A stretch of 43,805 nt of DNA from an uncultured Bacteroidia bacterium (GTDB lineage Bacteria > Bacteroidota > Bacteroidia > Bacteroidales > F082), in contig CADCML010000033.1 of assembly GCA_902802535.1 (NCBI GenBank), positions 1 through 43,805 of the forward strand, in the 5' to 3' direction. The notes under the pieces are model-generated. The model was not told the origin of the DNA. It saw only the letters and a program-made list of their open reading frames with translations, and made no database searches. A program made the translations under genes and the position numbers. Shown here in pieces: positions 1-8,445 of this stretch. Numbering within the stretch: the stretch's first letter is position 1; every line of letters begins with the position of its first letter.

Positions 1-1
1 G

Positions 2-1726
2 GTCGGGGCGGTGGTGCGTATCGTCACCAAGAAAAACCCCAATGAGGGCTTGGGCGTGGATGTGCGCTCATCGGTTTATCAATCGGCGGCCAACACCGAT
101 TTGCGTGACATCGTGAGCCTCAACTATCGCAAGAATGGCTGGCAACTATTAGCCACCGTCGATTACCGCGACATGAAGTCCTTACAGCACTCCAACATCA
201 TTCAGGAAAACAAGGTGGAAAACGACTGGCTCCAGCAAAACACCCTGACGGAAGACACGAGAGATGCCCGTCTTTCCAGTGTGTTCGAGGCCAACTACTC
301 CTTCAATCCCGACCACATCGTTGGCGTGCGCTACAGCCCTACTTTCTGGGCGGTGATGAACGATTCCATTCACATCAACAGCGCGGTCAAAATGGACGGA
401 GCCTATTACGACCAACTTGAAAGCCGCCAACTGCTGCGTTACGACTATGACATGGGGCATCGCATCAATGCCTTTTATCTTGGCAAGTTGGGAAACACCT
501 CCATCGACTTCAACGCCGACTACCTCAACAACGGCCACACCGTTTACAATAATGGTATTGAGCATAGCAGCGAGTGGGACGACCGTGTCATCCAATCGGA
601 AAACCCCGTCAAGAACAGGCTTTTAGCTAGCAAACTGACCTTCAGCACGCCTCTTTGGGGTGGTGAAATCTCGTATGGCGGTCAGGCTTCGTTCACCTCG
701 CGCCGCGACGACTACATCAGTCATTCGGAGTATGCCGAAACTTCGTTCACACAGATTAAAGATAGAAATCTTGCCGCCTTTGTGGAATACAGCCGCATGG
801 TGCCTTTCAGCGAAACGGTGATGGGTATGTTCAGCGTGGGCTGCCGCTACGAACACGCAGCTTACGACTATTACGAGCAAGACCAGCCCATCGACGGCCA
901 AAGCCGCAAATTCAATCATGTTTTCCCAAATGCCTCGTTTTCAATGCAAATCGACAAGGTGCAACTTATGGCGAGTTATTCCGCGAAGACCAGCCGCCCG
1001 TCGTACCGCGACCTGCGCAACGCCGTGGAATACATCAACCGCTTCACGTTGCAGACGGGCAATCCGCTGTTGGAACCTTGGTTGATCCATGACTTTTCGC
1101 TCATGGCCTCATGGAAGTTCATGCAGTTTTCCGCAGGTTTTCAGGATGCCCGCAATGCCATCATGGAATGGGCTGAACCTGTCGAAGGCTCGTCGTATGT
1201 CTCGCTGCTGAAGCCCCGAAACTTCGACCGCATCCCGCAAATGTGGGCGATGGTGTCGGCCAGCCCAACGATTGGCGTGTGGAATCCTAATTTGTCGGTC
1301 GGTTTCAGCAGGCAATGGTTTTCCGTTGAAAGCCAGGACGAAACCGTTCATTTCGACAAGATAATGCCTTTCGGCTCATTCACCAATGTTTTCGCCTTGC
1401 CCAAGGACTGGACCATCAATGCCGACCTAACCTACACGGGCAAAGGACATACTGGCATCACTTATTGCTTTAAGGATTCGTGGGTGTGCAACCTTTCTGT
1501 ACAGAAGGCCTTCTTGAACAAATCTTTGACGGTGACCTTGGGCGTGAATGACCTGTTTAACCAATCGAAATATTGCTTCGAAAACTATTATTCGAGGCTG
1601 CGCATCACCAAGGACGGTACCTACGATTCCCGTGAAATCTACCTGACCGTGCGCTATCGCCTGAAGGCCAAGGCCAGCAAGTATCGTGGAAGTTTGGCGG
1701 GAGAGGAAGAAAGACAAAGGTTGTGA
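2..1726 (+). CDS. Outer-membrane beta-barrel receptor-like protein, 3' part only
   Basis: The 5' end lies outside the window. The frame is open back to base 2, so the GTG at 11 is not a convincing start. The first residues (GAVVRIVTKKNP) look like the end of a TonB-receptor-type plug, and the remaining ~560 residues have the alternating aromatic/polar pattern of outer-membrane strands. The segment with SAKTSRPSYRDLRN and TGNPLLEPW matches the Bacteroidetes 'outer membrane beta-barrel family' (OMP_b-brl_3 type). Such proteins usually carry an N-terminal carboxypeptidase-like domain and a plug, both missing here because of the window edge. The usual terminal aromatic residue is followed by a charged tail (KASKYRGSLAGEEERQRL), so the last strand probably ends near YLTVRYRL. 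The substrate cannot be inferred. The family call is good; the detailed function is unknown. Confidence 0.8.
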   Translation, partial: VGAVVRIVTKKNPNEGLGVDVRSSVYQSAANTDLRDIVSLNYRKNGWQLLATVDYRDMKSLQHSNIIQENKVENDWLQQNTLTEDTRDARLSSVFEANYSFNPDHIVGVRYSPTFWAVMNDSIHINSAVKMDGAYYDQLESRQLLRYDYDMGHRINAFYLGKLGNTSIDFNADYLNNGHTVYNNGIEHSSEWDDRVIQSENPVKNRLLASKLTFSTPLWGGEISYGGQASFTSRRDDYISHSEYAETSFTQIKDRNLAAFVEYSRMVPFSETVMGMFSVGCRYEHAAYDYYEQDQPIDGQSRKFNHVFPNASFSMQIDKVQLMASYSAKTSRPSYRDLRNAVEYINRFTLQTGNPLLEPWLIHDFSLMASWKFMQFSAGFQDARNAIMEWAEPVEGSSYVSLLKPRNFDRIPQMWAMVSASPTIGVWNPNLSVGFSRQWFSVESQDETVHFDKIMPFGSFTNVFALPKDWTINADLTYTGKGHTGITYCFKDSWVCNLSVQKAFLNKSLTVTLGVNDLFNQSKYCFENYYSRLRITKDGTYDSREIYLTVRYRLKAKASKYRGSLAGEEERQRL

Positions 1727-1757
1727 TTTATTACAAAAAAGTATAGGAGAAGTAACA

Positions 1758-2033
1758 ATGAGAAATTCTGTAAATATCGTCGTTTCCGCAATAGTAGTGA
1801 TGGCTTTGGCCGTCTTACTATTGGCGGGATGCCAAGACAACTACAAGGGGTTGTCAGCAACTCCTTCGAAAAATGGAAAAGAACTTCAACACCATACTCC
1901 TATTCCATTGGGAAGTGTCAATATGACGACGGATAGTTCAAAGGGCGACACAATGACTGCTTATATCCAACGGATAAAGATGGAGTGGTGGCGAGAATTG
2001 TATGGAGAGCCTGGAGTGGAACTGGATAAGTGA
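1758..2033 (+). CDS. Small lipoprotein of unknown function (91 aa)
   Basis: An open frame begins upstream at 1686, but the ATG at 1758 is preferred. It follows an AGGAGA-like site at 1745-1750 and begins a classic lipoprotein signal: MRNS, a hydrophobic stretch, then LLLAGC, which puts the lipidated Cys near residue 24. The mature part is only about 67 residues, polar and without recognisable domains; it ends in a Trp-containing acidic tail (MEWWRELYGEPGVELDK). It lies 31 bases behind the barrel protein on the same strand and may be co-transcribed with it. That would fit an accessory lipoprotein for the barrel, but this is inference from position only. Confidence 0.6.
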   Translation: MRNSVNIVVSAIVVMALAVLLLAGCQDNYKGLSATPSKNGKELQHHTPIPLGSVNMTTDSSKGDTMTAYIQRIKMEWWRELYGEPGVELDK

Positions 2034-2159
2034 AGGAGGATTGGATTTTTTTTCGATATACGTATTTACGATAACTCCCATTTATTTACTTCTTTCTACT
2101 TGCAGCTAATCAAATAATCTTTACTTTTTTTGCAGCATCGTTGCGAATTTTTCAAGAAT

Positions 2160-2180
2160 ATCCGCAATCATGTTGCGGAT
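2160..2180 (+). terminator. Hairpin in the convergent gap, possible terminator
   Basis: ATCCGCAA (2160-2167) and TTGCGGAT (2173-2180) form a perfect 8-bp stem with a 5-base loop, followed by TTTT. It lies between the plus-strand lipoprotein and the minus-strand transporter, where a terminator is expected. The U-run is short, so the call is tentative. Confidence 0.4.
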
Positions 2181-2191
2181 TTTCCAGCTTT

Positions 2192-3784
2192 CTACTTCAC
2201 CAAAAACAACCCCGGCGTGATGTCCAGCCAATGCAGCACCGTCTCGCCCCAGACGAGGATGAGCACCCAAGAAATGGTCATCATGGTGATGCCGAACTTG
2301 AAGGCGTCGGTCATGCTATACATGTTGGTATTGTAAAGCAGCGCGGCGGGCTTGCTGTTGAAAGGCAGCACGTAACAGTGCTCGATGAGCATGGCAACGG
2401 GAAGGCTGAGACTCATCACAGGGAAACCGAAACGCGCCTCCACACCAAGGGCTATGGGTACGAAGACCATCGTGCGGATGGTCTTACTTTGGAAGACCAA
2501 ACCCGAATACATCATCAAGAAGGTGAGAATGACATACAGCACCCAGAAAGGCGTGTTGGCCGTGATGCCAAGGCTGTCGAAGGCCGCATTGACCATGGTG
2601 TTGGGCAGGTCGGTGGCATTAAGGCCCGAACCGAGAGTATAAGCACCCGCCGAGAACAGCATCAGGTGCCACGGGATGTCGACGTCGTTCCATTTCACCA
2701 CGCCGATGCCAGGCAATAAAGCCAAAATTGCACCCAACAGGGCAACAATAGTCTCGTCAATGTTGTGGAAAGTGCCTTTGGTGACCCACAGAAACAGCAC
2801 CAACACGAAGATAGCCACGGCTTTGTATTCTTCAGGTTTCATCTTTCCCATGGCTTGCAGTTCCTCCTTCAGCCGCTCCAAACCACCTTCGATTTGGGGC
2901 TTCTGTTCCTCCTTTTTCATCGGGAAGAAAACGTAAGTGCCAAGCAACAGGCCGATGATGAGGATAAGCACACTCATCGGGCCGCATGAGACGAGCCAAT
3001 CGGAATAGCCGAAGTCACAACTGCCGACGAAGCCGGCAATGAGCGAGATGGCGAGCAGGTGAGCACCGCTGCCCGTATAGAAGGCATTGGCACCGATATT
3101 CACTTGGAAAAGGTTCTGAATGACAAGGTTACGGCCAAAGTTGTTGCGGTTGCCGTTGGAGGCTCCATAGATGGCGCAAACCGTCATGAAGATGGGCAGC
3201 ATGATGGTGGCCTTCACCGTGGTGGCCGAAATGAAAGCCGAAAGCACTAAGTTGATAATCAAGAAACTCCACAGCACACCTTTGGCGCTCTTGCCGAACT
3301 TGATGACGAAAGCCAATGCCAAACGCTTGGCAAATTGCGTCTTGACCAACATACTGGCCAAGACGAAGGAAAGGATGTTGAGCCACATCACGGGGTGACC
3401 GAGTTGGGCCAAGGCATCCTTTTGTGTGGTGACGTTGCAGAGCACAATGCCGAGGATGATGAGCAGCGAAGTGAGGTAATTGGGGATGGCTTCGGTCATC
3501 CAGAGGATGAGACCCGCGACGAAGATGGCGAGCATGGCGTAGTTGGTGCGGAGGAATTCATCGAAACCGATGTCGTTGCAACGCTTCAAGGCCTTGGCGG
3601 TCAGCGTTTCGGTGTTCAGGTTGTCGATGAAGCCGATGTGGCAGCACCAATAAATCACGATGAAAGCGATGATGGCCAAGGGGCCGCCGAGGCGTGCCAT
3701 CCAAATCTCAAAGGATGATTTCTGCATCTTGGGCAGTTTCTCGATCCTGTAGTTGTTCATGTCAAGCGGGTCGAATGTGCTCAT
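2192..3784 (-). CDS. SLC13/DASS-family sodium-anion symporter
   Basis: This 530-residue polytopic protein has about 11-13 hydrophobic segments, the usual size for divalent-anion:sodium symporters, which import di- or tricarboxylates or sulfate across the inner membrane. Two family hallmarks are visible. One is the first Asn/Ser/Thr-rich hairpin followed by a helix (SATTVKATIMLPIF, about residue 185). The other is the C-terminal half repeat (SKTIRTMVFVPIALG, followed by PVAMLIEHCYVLPFNSKP). The long polar N-terminus (MSTFDPLDMNNYRIEKLPK) precedes the first membrane segment. No neighbour points to a substrate; dicarboxylates such as succinate are the commonest in anaerobic Bacteroidetes, but that is inference. 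An 87-bp gap holding a palindromic repeat separates it from the CYTH gene upstream. Confidence 0.85.
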   Translation of the reverse strand: MSTFDPLDMNNYRIEKLPKMQKSSFEIWMARLGGPLAIIAFIVIYWCCHIGFIDNLNTETLTAKALKRCNDIGFDEFLRTNYAMLAIFVAGLILWMTEAIPNYLTSLLIILGIVLCNVTTQKDALAQLGHPVMWLNILSFVLASMLVKTQFAKRLALAFVIKFGKSAKGVLWSFLIINLVLSAFISATTVKATIMLPIFMTVCAIYGASNGNRNNFGRNLVIQNLFQVNIGANAFYTGSGAHLLAISLIAGFVGSCDFGYSDWLVSCGPMSVLILIIGLLLGTYVFFPMKKEEQKPQIEGGLERLKEELQAMGKMKPEEYKAVAIFVLVLFLWVTKGTFHNIDETIVALLGAILALLPGIGVVKWNDVDIPWHLMLFSAGAYTLGSGLNATDLPNTMVNAAFDSLGITANTPFWVLYVILTFLMMYSGLVFQSKTIRTMVFVPIALGVEARFGFPVMSLSLPVAMLIEHCYVLPFNSKPAALLYNTNMYSMTDAFKFGITMMTISWVLILVWGETVLHWLDITPGLFLVK

Positions 3785-3797
3785 AGGGGTTGTTTTT

Positions 3798-3863
3798 GAC
3801 TTCGGGACTGCGAGACTTCGGGACTGCGAGACCAGAAAACGTCCCGTAGTCCCGTAGTCTCGC
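3798..3863. repeat. Palindromic intergenic repeat (GGGACT/AGTCCC type)
   Basis: The 16-base unit GACTTCGGGACTGCGA is present twice in tandem (3798-3829). The right half (3841-3863, CCCGTAGTCCCGTAGTCTC) is nearly the reverse complement of the left (about 3811-3832), so a strong hairpin with a loop of about 8 bases can form. It fills the gap between the transporter and CYTH genes and has no U-run, so it looks like a dispersed palindromic element rather than a terminator. Confidence 0.75.
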
Positions 3864-3871
3864 GTCGATGT

Positions 3872-4345
3872 TTACCAGTTCTTATAAGGATTCTTCATCA
3901 ACATAGAGTTGAAATACTTGGGGTCGCCAGTGACCTCTTCGCCGAGCCATGCGGGCTTGTCGAAGGGCTCGTTCTCATCGGTGAGCTCCACTTCGGCGAC
4001 GATGAGGCCGTCATTGTCGCCATAAAACTCGTCGACTTCCCAGGTGTGCTTGCCGTCAGTGTTTTTCACAAGATAGCGGGTCTTGTCGATCACACCGGGT
4101 TCGCAGATTTCAAGAAGTTGCTGCACCTCCTCGACGGGAATTTCCTTCTCCCACTCAAAGCGAGCCGCACCAGAGGCGTTGCCGATGCCCTTGATGGTGA
4201 TGAAGCCCTTGTCGCCTTTCACTCGCACGCGGACGGTGCGCTCGGGCACGCTGCTGAGGTAGCCTTGGGTGATGCGCGTGGCCTTGAAAGCCTCGGACTT
4301 GAAGTCACCCTTTACCAAAAACTTTTTTTCAATCTCTTGTGCCAT
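3872..4345 (-). CDS. CYTH-domain protein (triphosphate tunnel metalloenzyme family)
   Basis: This 157-residue protein starts with the CYTH signature ExExK (MAQEIEKKFLV). It continues with the alternating charged strands of the triphosphate tunnel barrel: RVRVKGDKGFITIKG, FEWEKEIP, TRYLV and WEVDEFYGDNDGLIVAEVEL. The final acidic/aromatic part ends PYKNW. Bacterial members hydrolyse inorganic tripolyphosphate or other triphosphates in the cytoplasm with divalent metal. The short single-domain form without a CHAD domain is typical of Bacteroidetes. It starts 6 bases after the stop of the 214-residue gene upstream, so the two form an operon and probably a functional pair. The exact substrate is unknown. 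Confidence 0.88.
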   Translation of the reverse strand: MAQEIEKKFLVKGDFKSEAFKATRITQGYLSSVPERTVRVRVKGDKGFITIKGIGNASGAARFEWEKEIPVEEVQQLLEICEPGVIDKTRYLVKNTDGKHTWEVDEFYGDNDGLIVAEVELTDENEPFDKPAWLGEEVTGDPKYFNSMLMKNPYKNW

Positions 4346-4351
4346 AGTCGT

Positions 4352-4996
4352 TTATTCGTTTGCAAGCGGTTTGTCGGACATACCGATGACGCGCTTGATA
4401 GCCTGTAAATAGTTGATGTTTTCGACACCCTCCAAACCACAGTCCTTGATGGTCTTCTTGATGTCCTCGATTTCGGTCGACTCAGAGTTGATGGTCACCA
4501 CCTTGGCGCCGTTAATGAGCACCTCACCAAACTCGCAGATGGTGTCGTTGACCATGTAGCCGAAACGACGTTTGTGGACACGCACGGCAGCCAGGTCGGG
4601 GTTGGCCTTCACCATGGTGATGAACTCGTCATAGGTATAGGTGTCCTTGGTCAGCTTGGGCATTTCGACCATAAAAGCGGGAAACACTTCCTTCTCGAGC
4701 ACTTCGCGGCTGATGGGGAACTCACCCTTCATCAGAGGATTCCACTGCTCGAGGCCGTCGACACTCTGGACGAAAGTTTTGATGTCCATTTTGCCGTCGC
4801 GAATCTTGGTGTTGTTGATGTCGTTTTTGCGGGAGATGATGTAAATCTCGTCGCTGAGGCGCTCCCAAACCTTTTCAGGGACGGGCATCGACAGGCGGGC
4901 CATGCGTTTGTGAGCCTCGCAGAAGCACTGTCCGAAGGAGCGGAACTCAAATCTCGGCTTCGACACTTCGCCGATTTTCATTTCTTCTTTTGCCAT
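4352..4996 (-). CDS. Uncharacterised protein co-transcribed with CYTH, possibly a divergent CYTH fold
   Basis: The ATG at 4996 is chosen (214 residues). The longer open frame starting at 5047 only reads through an A/T-rich heptamer-like repeat and adds an implausible KSLNFKSLILKF leader. The protein is soluble and rich in charged residues. Its last third (RVHKRRFGYM, CEFGEVLINGAKVVTINSES) has the strand-Glu-strand pattern seen in CYTH-like barrels, where a basic strand is followed by an acidic 'ELAEV..NG.....IE' strand. This similarity was judged by eye and is weak. It is followed after 6 bases by the CYTH enzyme, so the two are surely co-expressed. No established name is offered. Confidence 0.6.
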   Translation of the reverse strand: MAKEEMKIGEVSKPRFEFRSFGQCFCEAHKRMARLSMPVPEKVWERLSDEIYIISRKNDINNTKIRDGKMDIKTFVQSVDGLEQWNPLMKGEFPISREVLEKEVFPAFMVEMPKLTKDTYTYDEFITMVKANPDLAAVRVHKRRFGYMVNDTICEFGEVLINGAKVVTINSESTEIEDIKKTIKDCGLEGVENINYLQAIKRVIGMSDKPLANE

Positions 4997-5056
4997 TATT
5001 GGGAATTTAAGAATTAAAGATTTAAAATTCAAAGATTTAAGATTCAAAAATTTTTG

Positions 5057-5131
5057 GGCTGTTAGCTTTTAGCCGTTAGCTATTAGCCAGCGTCACGGTT
5101 GGCAATAGCTAACGGCTAATGGCTAATAGCC
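5057..5131. repeat. Palindromic intergenic repeat (TTAGCCGTTAGC type)
   Basis: The left arm 5057-5088 and right arm 5101-5131 are reverse complements over about 31 bases with roughly four mismatches, including a long perfect run around TTAGCCGTTAGCTATT. The loop is about 12 bases. It lies between two minus-strand genes and abuts a degenerate ATTCAAA-like heptamer tract at about 5005-5050. Confidence 0.8.
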
Positions 5132-5134
5132 AAT

Positions 5135-6466
5135 TTATTCCTGCGGAATGTCTTCACCTTCGGCGGGGTTGGCTGCGCCAAGAGTGGCTTCGGCTAATTT
5201 CCAGTCGCCGCCATCGGGGATGCGGGCGTAGGATTGAGGAGCCACGTTGGAGATGGTCTGTCCCCATTCACCAGTTGTACCTCTGGTGAACACGTCTCTT
5301 TCGGTGCCGTCAGCCATGTAGAGGGCAATGCGCACCGTCTTCTTGGCAGAGAGACCGCTGTTGAAGAACATGTTCTCACCCAGTTCCGGATGGTCGGCTT
5401 GGGTATCAATGCTATAAAGCACTAGATAACCATGAGCGGGGACAATATGGGTGGCATCGCCCGTCCACTTAATATCTTCTTCATTGCCGTCCTTGGTGAT
5501 GTACATACCTTCCATGGAGAGGTCGAGGTTACCCATGTTGTAGATTTCGATGAACTTGGTGTCGCCATTCAGTTCATTGAGGACAAGGTTGGTGTAGTCG
5601 GGCTCTTCGGGAGTCGGAGGTTCGGGAGTCACGCCGCCTTCGAGGCCGAGAAGGGCAACTGTACCGTCAACATTGACAGCACCCGGAGTAGCATCGGCGT
5701 AATACCATTTACCATCGGCATTGCGGCTGTAGGAAGCCGGAGCCGGGATGTAAGCTGGGTCGTTGGCGTCGATGTTGGTCAGATTGAAGTCGTCAATGGA
5801 AACACCAGCAGGCGAGAAGAGCTGGATGCGGACGTTCTTCTTGGCAGAGAGGCCGCTGTGGAAAGTGAGGCTCTCAGGATAGCCAGCTTGGGCGGCACCT
5901 TCTATAGTAACGTCTTCGCTGTAAAGCAGCAAATAACCACCAGCATCGATTTTCACCGTGTTGTCGGCCAACCAATTTTGCGTACCATCTTTCTCGATGT
6001 AAACGCCATTCAGGTTGATGGGTTCATCACTGGTATTGTAGATTTCGATGAACTTGTCGTTACCGTTCAGTTCGTTGAGGCGAAGCACACTGTAGTCAAT
6101 GGCGACTGCGCCAACCGTGTATTCCATTGCGGGAGAAGCAGCCGTAACCTCAATATTATCGGCTTCGACATAGAAACTGACCGTCGTTCCGTCGGGATAG
6201 GCGGGGATAACAGCTTTATAGAGGTTGTCGGTACCTTCAGTCATCGCCAATGCCAAACTTTCACCATCGATAGTATAAACCACTTTGGCCTCAAGGATTT
6301 TTTGGAAACTGGTGATGGTAGCCGTCACAGTGACCTCATCGTCAGCCTGGACAGCCGTGGGAGTATATTTTACATTGGAAATGGTGATGCCCGGATATTG
6401 CTTATCCTTGACACAAGAGGCAAGACCCATCAAAAGAGCCAAAGCCACAAACATTATCTTTTTCAT
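5135..6466 (-). CDS. Lipoprotein with two lamin-tail domains
   Basis: The protein has 443 residues. The N-terminus MKKIMFVALALLMGLASC is a lipoprotein signal with the lipidated Cys at 18. Residues of about 25-120 look like an immunoglobulin-like domain (ISNVKYTPTAVQADDEVTVTATI, then a strand-rich region). Two lamin-tail (LTD) repeats follow. Both contain LNELNG..KFIEIYN, an 'M/VYI.KDG' turn, 'GYL(L/V)LYS' and 'FHSGLSAKK.VRI.L', at about 128-260 and 290-430, joined by a Pro/Glu-rich linker (EGGVTPEPPTPEEPDYTN). LTD modules in bacterial surface proteins are usually considered binding or structural domains. It starts 38 bases after the porin stop codon, so the two are probably one transcript and may act together at the outer membrane. 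The repeat pair probably arose by internal duplication. Confidence 0.85.
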   Translation of the reverse strand: MKKIMFVALALLMGLASCVKDKQYPGITISNVKYTPTAVQADDEVTVTATITSFQKILEAKVVYTIDGESLALAMTEGTDNLYKAVIPAYPDGTTVSFYVEADNIEVTAASPAMEYTVGAVAIDYSVLRLNELNGNDKFIEIYNTSDEPINLNGVYIEKDGTQNWLADNTVKIDAGGYLLLYSEDVTIEGAAQAGYPESLTFHSGLSAKKNVRIQLFSPAGVSIDDFNLTNIDANDPAYIPAPASYSRNADGKWYYADATPGAVNVDGTVALLGLEGGVTPEPPTPEEPDYTNLVLNELNGDTKFIEIYNMGNLDLSMEGMYITKDGNEEDIKWTGDATHIVPAHGYLVLYSIDTQADHPELGENMFFNSGLSAKKTVRIALYMADGTERDVFTRGTTGEWGQTISNVAPQSYARIPDGGDWKLAEATLGAANPAEGEDIPQE

Positions 6467-6504
6467 ATTATTCTCAATTTTAAAAAGTTAGACATTAGAT
6501 TGGT

Positions 6505-7923
6505 TTAGAAAGCGACCTGGAAACGAGCCAGCAGCATGTGGTAGTTCACACCAGCTTTGCCATCGGCGGCAGTGACCTTGGTGAAGTCCTTGGTAGGATT
6601 GCCTTCTGCATCGAGGCCCACATTGAGTTTGCCCTTGCCGTTGGCGTAGCGGTCGTTGTTGACATACTGGTAATTCAAGGCTATCTTGACGTTCTTGCCA
6701 AAATAGAAGTTGAGGCCAGCTCCGAAAAGCTCAGCTGAACCGCCATAGATGGCTTGGTCGCCACGACCTTGGTAGTCGTTCATATCAAGGAACTCATATT
6801 TGGCAACGAGTTCGATGTCGCCCCAGCTGCGACCAGTGCGGACACGGTTGAACTTGGCACCATCGGAGTCGTAGCTCTGCTTACCGCCAAGGAGGAGGCA
6901 GGCACCTTCCACATACCAGCCTTGGAAGTGATAAGGCTTGTCGATGCCGACTTCAGGCTTCATGTAGGTCCAATCCGACACCCATGCACTTTCAAGGCGC
7001 AGACCATTGTAGTGACCGGCAAGTTCGGCCGTGGCAATCAAGTTGTGATGCGTGTTTTTGATGTCATCGGTGTCGATGTACTTCTTGCGGCTGATGTTGG
7101 TGGTATTGCGGCAGCTGAAACGGGTACCGCTATACACGCCCGTCTCATCGGAAGTCTTGGGGGCATCGTACATGACGGCACCGCCAATGTGGATGCCATA
7201 ATCGGGCTCGTTCAGAGGACGCACCACAATCTTACCCACATAGGAAAGGCCTTCATCCATGCCGTAGTCCTTGTTGTTGGCCTCCACATAGTCGCGGGTT
7301 TCTTGGCCTTCAATCTCCTGGAAGAGCACGCTGGCGCTACCGAAGAAATACTTGTTGGTGTACTTGGCGAAGACACCGAGGTGACGGCTGGGAGCGAAGG
7401 CGTTAATCACCATGTGACGGCTGGGAGCGAAGGCGTTAATCACCATCGGGCGCTCCATGAACATAAGGTAACGAGAAGAAGTGTTGCGCGACATGGTGAA
7501 GTCGGGCTTCATGCTACCGACAGTGAACTGCCAGTTCTTCAAACCGTTGTAACGGACGACAGCGTCTTTCAGCTCGAAGGAGCCATTGGCCAATTCCATG
7601 TCGACCTCACCATACCAATCTTTGGTAATCTGGGTCTTTACGGCGAAGCGTGCACGGCGGATGCTGGCACCATTACCAATGGGATCAGCCCATACCTGTT
7701 GCCCAAAATAGGCACCGAAATCGACTTGCACTCTGGAGTCAAACCAGAACTTGAAGTCTTTTTCCTTGGATTCGAACACCAAGATACCGTCGCGACTCGA
7801 AGTCTCCAACTTCTTGACGTCCACTGTGTTGCCATACTGGTCGACAGCTTGCGTCTTCTCAGTCTGAGCGAAGGCCATTGAGCCCAACATGAGGGCGGCC
7901 ATCATTAATACAGTCTTTTTCAT
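6505..7923 (-). CDS. Porin, phosphate-selective O/P type
   Basis: The protein has 472 residues from the ATG at 7923, which opens a signal peptide ending in SMAFAQ. An upstream start at 8049 would add a non-coding-looking leader that includes the promoter. The body is a beta-barrel with typical porin O/P features: FKFWFDSRVQVDFGAYF, the RRARFAVKTQITKDWYGEVDMELANG strand pair, and the C-terminal MLLARFQVAF ending in Phe. Members form anion-selective channels in the outer membrane, often for phosphate or polyphosphate. A -7 box lies upstream at 7975-7982, and the lamin-tail lipoprotein follows. Residues 160-181 are a perfect 11-residue tandem duplication (MVINAFAPSRH twice), caused by a 33-bp DNA duplication. 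The reading frame is kept. Confidence 0.88.
   Translation of the reverse strand: MKKTVLMMAALMLGSMAFAQTEKTQAVDQYGNTVDVKKLETSSRDGILVFESKEKDFKFWFDSRVQVDFGAYFGQQVWADPIGNGASIRRARFAVKTQITKDWYGEVDMELANGSFELKDAVVRYNGLKNWQFTVGSMKPDFTMSRNTSSRYLMFMERPMVINAFAPSRHMVINAFAPSRHLGVFAKYTNKYFFGSASVLFQEIEGQETRDYVEANNKDYGMDEGLSYVGKIVVRPLNEPDYGIHIGGAVMYDAPKTSDETGVYSGTRFSCRNTTNISRKKYIDTDDIKNTHHNLIATAELAGHYNGLRLESAWVSDWTYMKPEVGIDKPYHFQGWYVEGACLLLGGKQSYDSDGAKFNRVRTGRSWGDIELVAKYEFLDMNDYQGRGDQAIYGGSAELFGAGLNFYFGKNVKIALNYQYVNNDRYANGKGKLNVGLDAEGNPTKDFTKVTAADGKAGVNYHMLLARFQVAF
7381..7446 (-). repeat. Perfect 33-bp tandem duplication inside the porin gene
   Basis: Bases 7381-7413 and 7414-7446 are identical. The unit is a multiple of three, so the porin frame continues with 11 residues repeated (160-170 and 171-181). 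Zero divergence implies a very recent slippage event or an assembly artefact. Confidence 0.95.
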
Positions 7924-7974
7924 TGCAATTGATTTTAGTGAATAATTAGGTTGATGAATACCATTTTTCAATCG

Positions 7975-7982
7975 CAAAGGTA
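7975..7982 (-). promoter_or_regulatory. -7 promoter box for the porin operon
   Basis: Read on the minus strand this is TACCTTTG, a match to the Bacteroidetes -7 consensus TAnnTTTG, 51 bases upstream of the porin ATG. A TTG-like element lies about 16 bases further upstream. Confidence 0.6.
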
Positions 7983-8081
7983 GAAAAAATGTGAATTGCA
8001 ATGAAAAATGGAAGTTTTTTTTGAGGTTATTACCAATTATTGCCCTCATAAATACTAAAAAATCGCGTTATAAGAATTACA

Positions 8082-8378
8082 ATGAAGAAATCCATGTTTT
8101 TGATGAGCTTGTTCGCCATCATAACAGTTGGAATAAATGTTAAGGCTCAAGAAGTTGTGTCCACTACCGATATTAGGTCGCAGTCTTGTTTCATAACCGA
8201 CAGCAACTGGAATGATAGCAGCAATTGGAGCATGGGTGAAGTGCCCGCCCTTGGCAGCGATGTGTTGATTATGGCCAATGCAGTCGTTCCCGCAGGCTAA
8301 ACCGCCATAGCCAATGAAGTTAGCTTGGAAGGCGGCAGCATCACAGTGGCTGATGGCGGTCAGCTGAGGCATAGATGA
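8082..8378 (+). pseudogene. Remnant of a secreted surface protein with an internal stop
   Basis: A signal peptide (MKKSMFLMSLFAIITVGINVKAQ) is followed by a segment with the WND..NWS.GEVPALGSDVLI pattern, seen at the start of large Bacteroidetes surface proteins. The frame hits TAA at 8298-8300. Beyond it the same frame continues with convincing sequence (TAIANEVSLEGGSITVADGG) until TGA at 8376-8378. The family normally continues for hundreds of residues, so this is a 5' stump with one nonsense mutation and the rest deleted. No clear -7 box lies in front. It is divergent from the porin and followed immediately by the toxin-antitoxin promoter. The family parallel is from memory; the internal stop is directly visible. 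Confidence 0.65.
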
Positions 8379-8416
8379 TTTTTCAAGAAGTAAGAAAAGC
8401 AATCAGAGAATTTTTG

Positions 8417-8424
8417 TAATTTTG
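8417..8424 (+). promoter_or_regulatory. -7 promoter box for the toxin-antitoxin operon
   Basis: TAATTTTG matches TAnnTTTG and lies 21 bases before the antitoxin ATG at 8446. It also overlaps the TTG at 8422 that would give a longer frame, which argues for the ATG start. Confidence 0.65.
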
Positions 8425-8445
8425 CAGTTGCAAAACAAAAAAGAT

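Noticed and set aside
6754-7881. Long plus-strand open frame antisense to the porin (375 codons)
   Set aside because: It has no promoter, signal or recognisable domain, and mirrors the codon pattern of the real porin on the other strand. The same holds for long antisense frames at 5432-6508, 12601-13866, 33178-34140 and 34234-35394.
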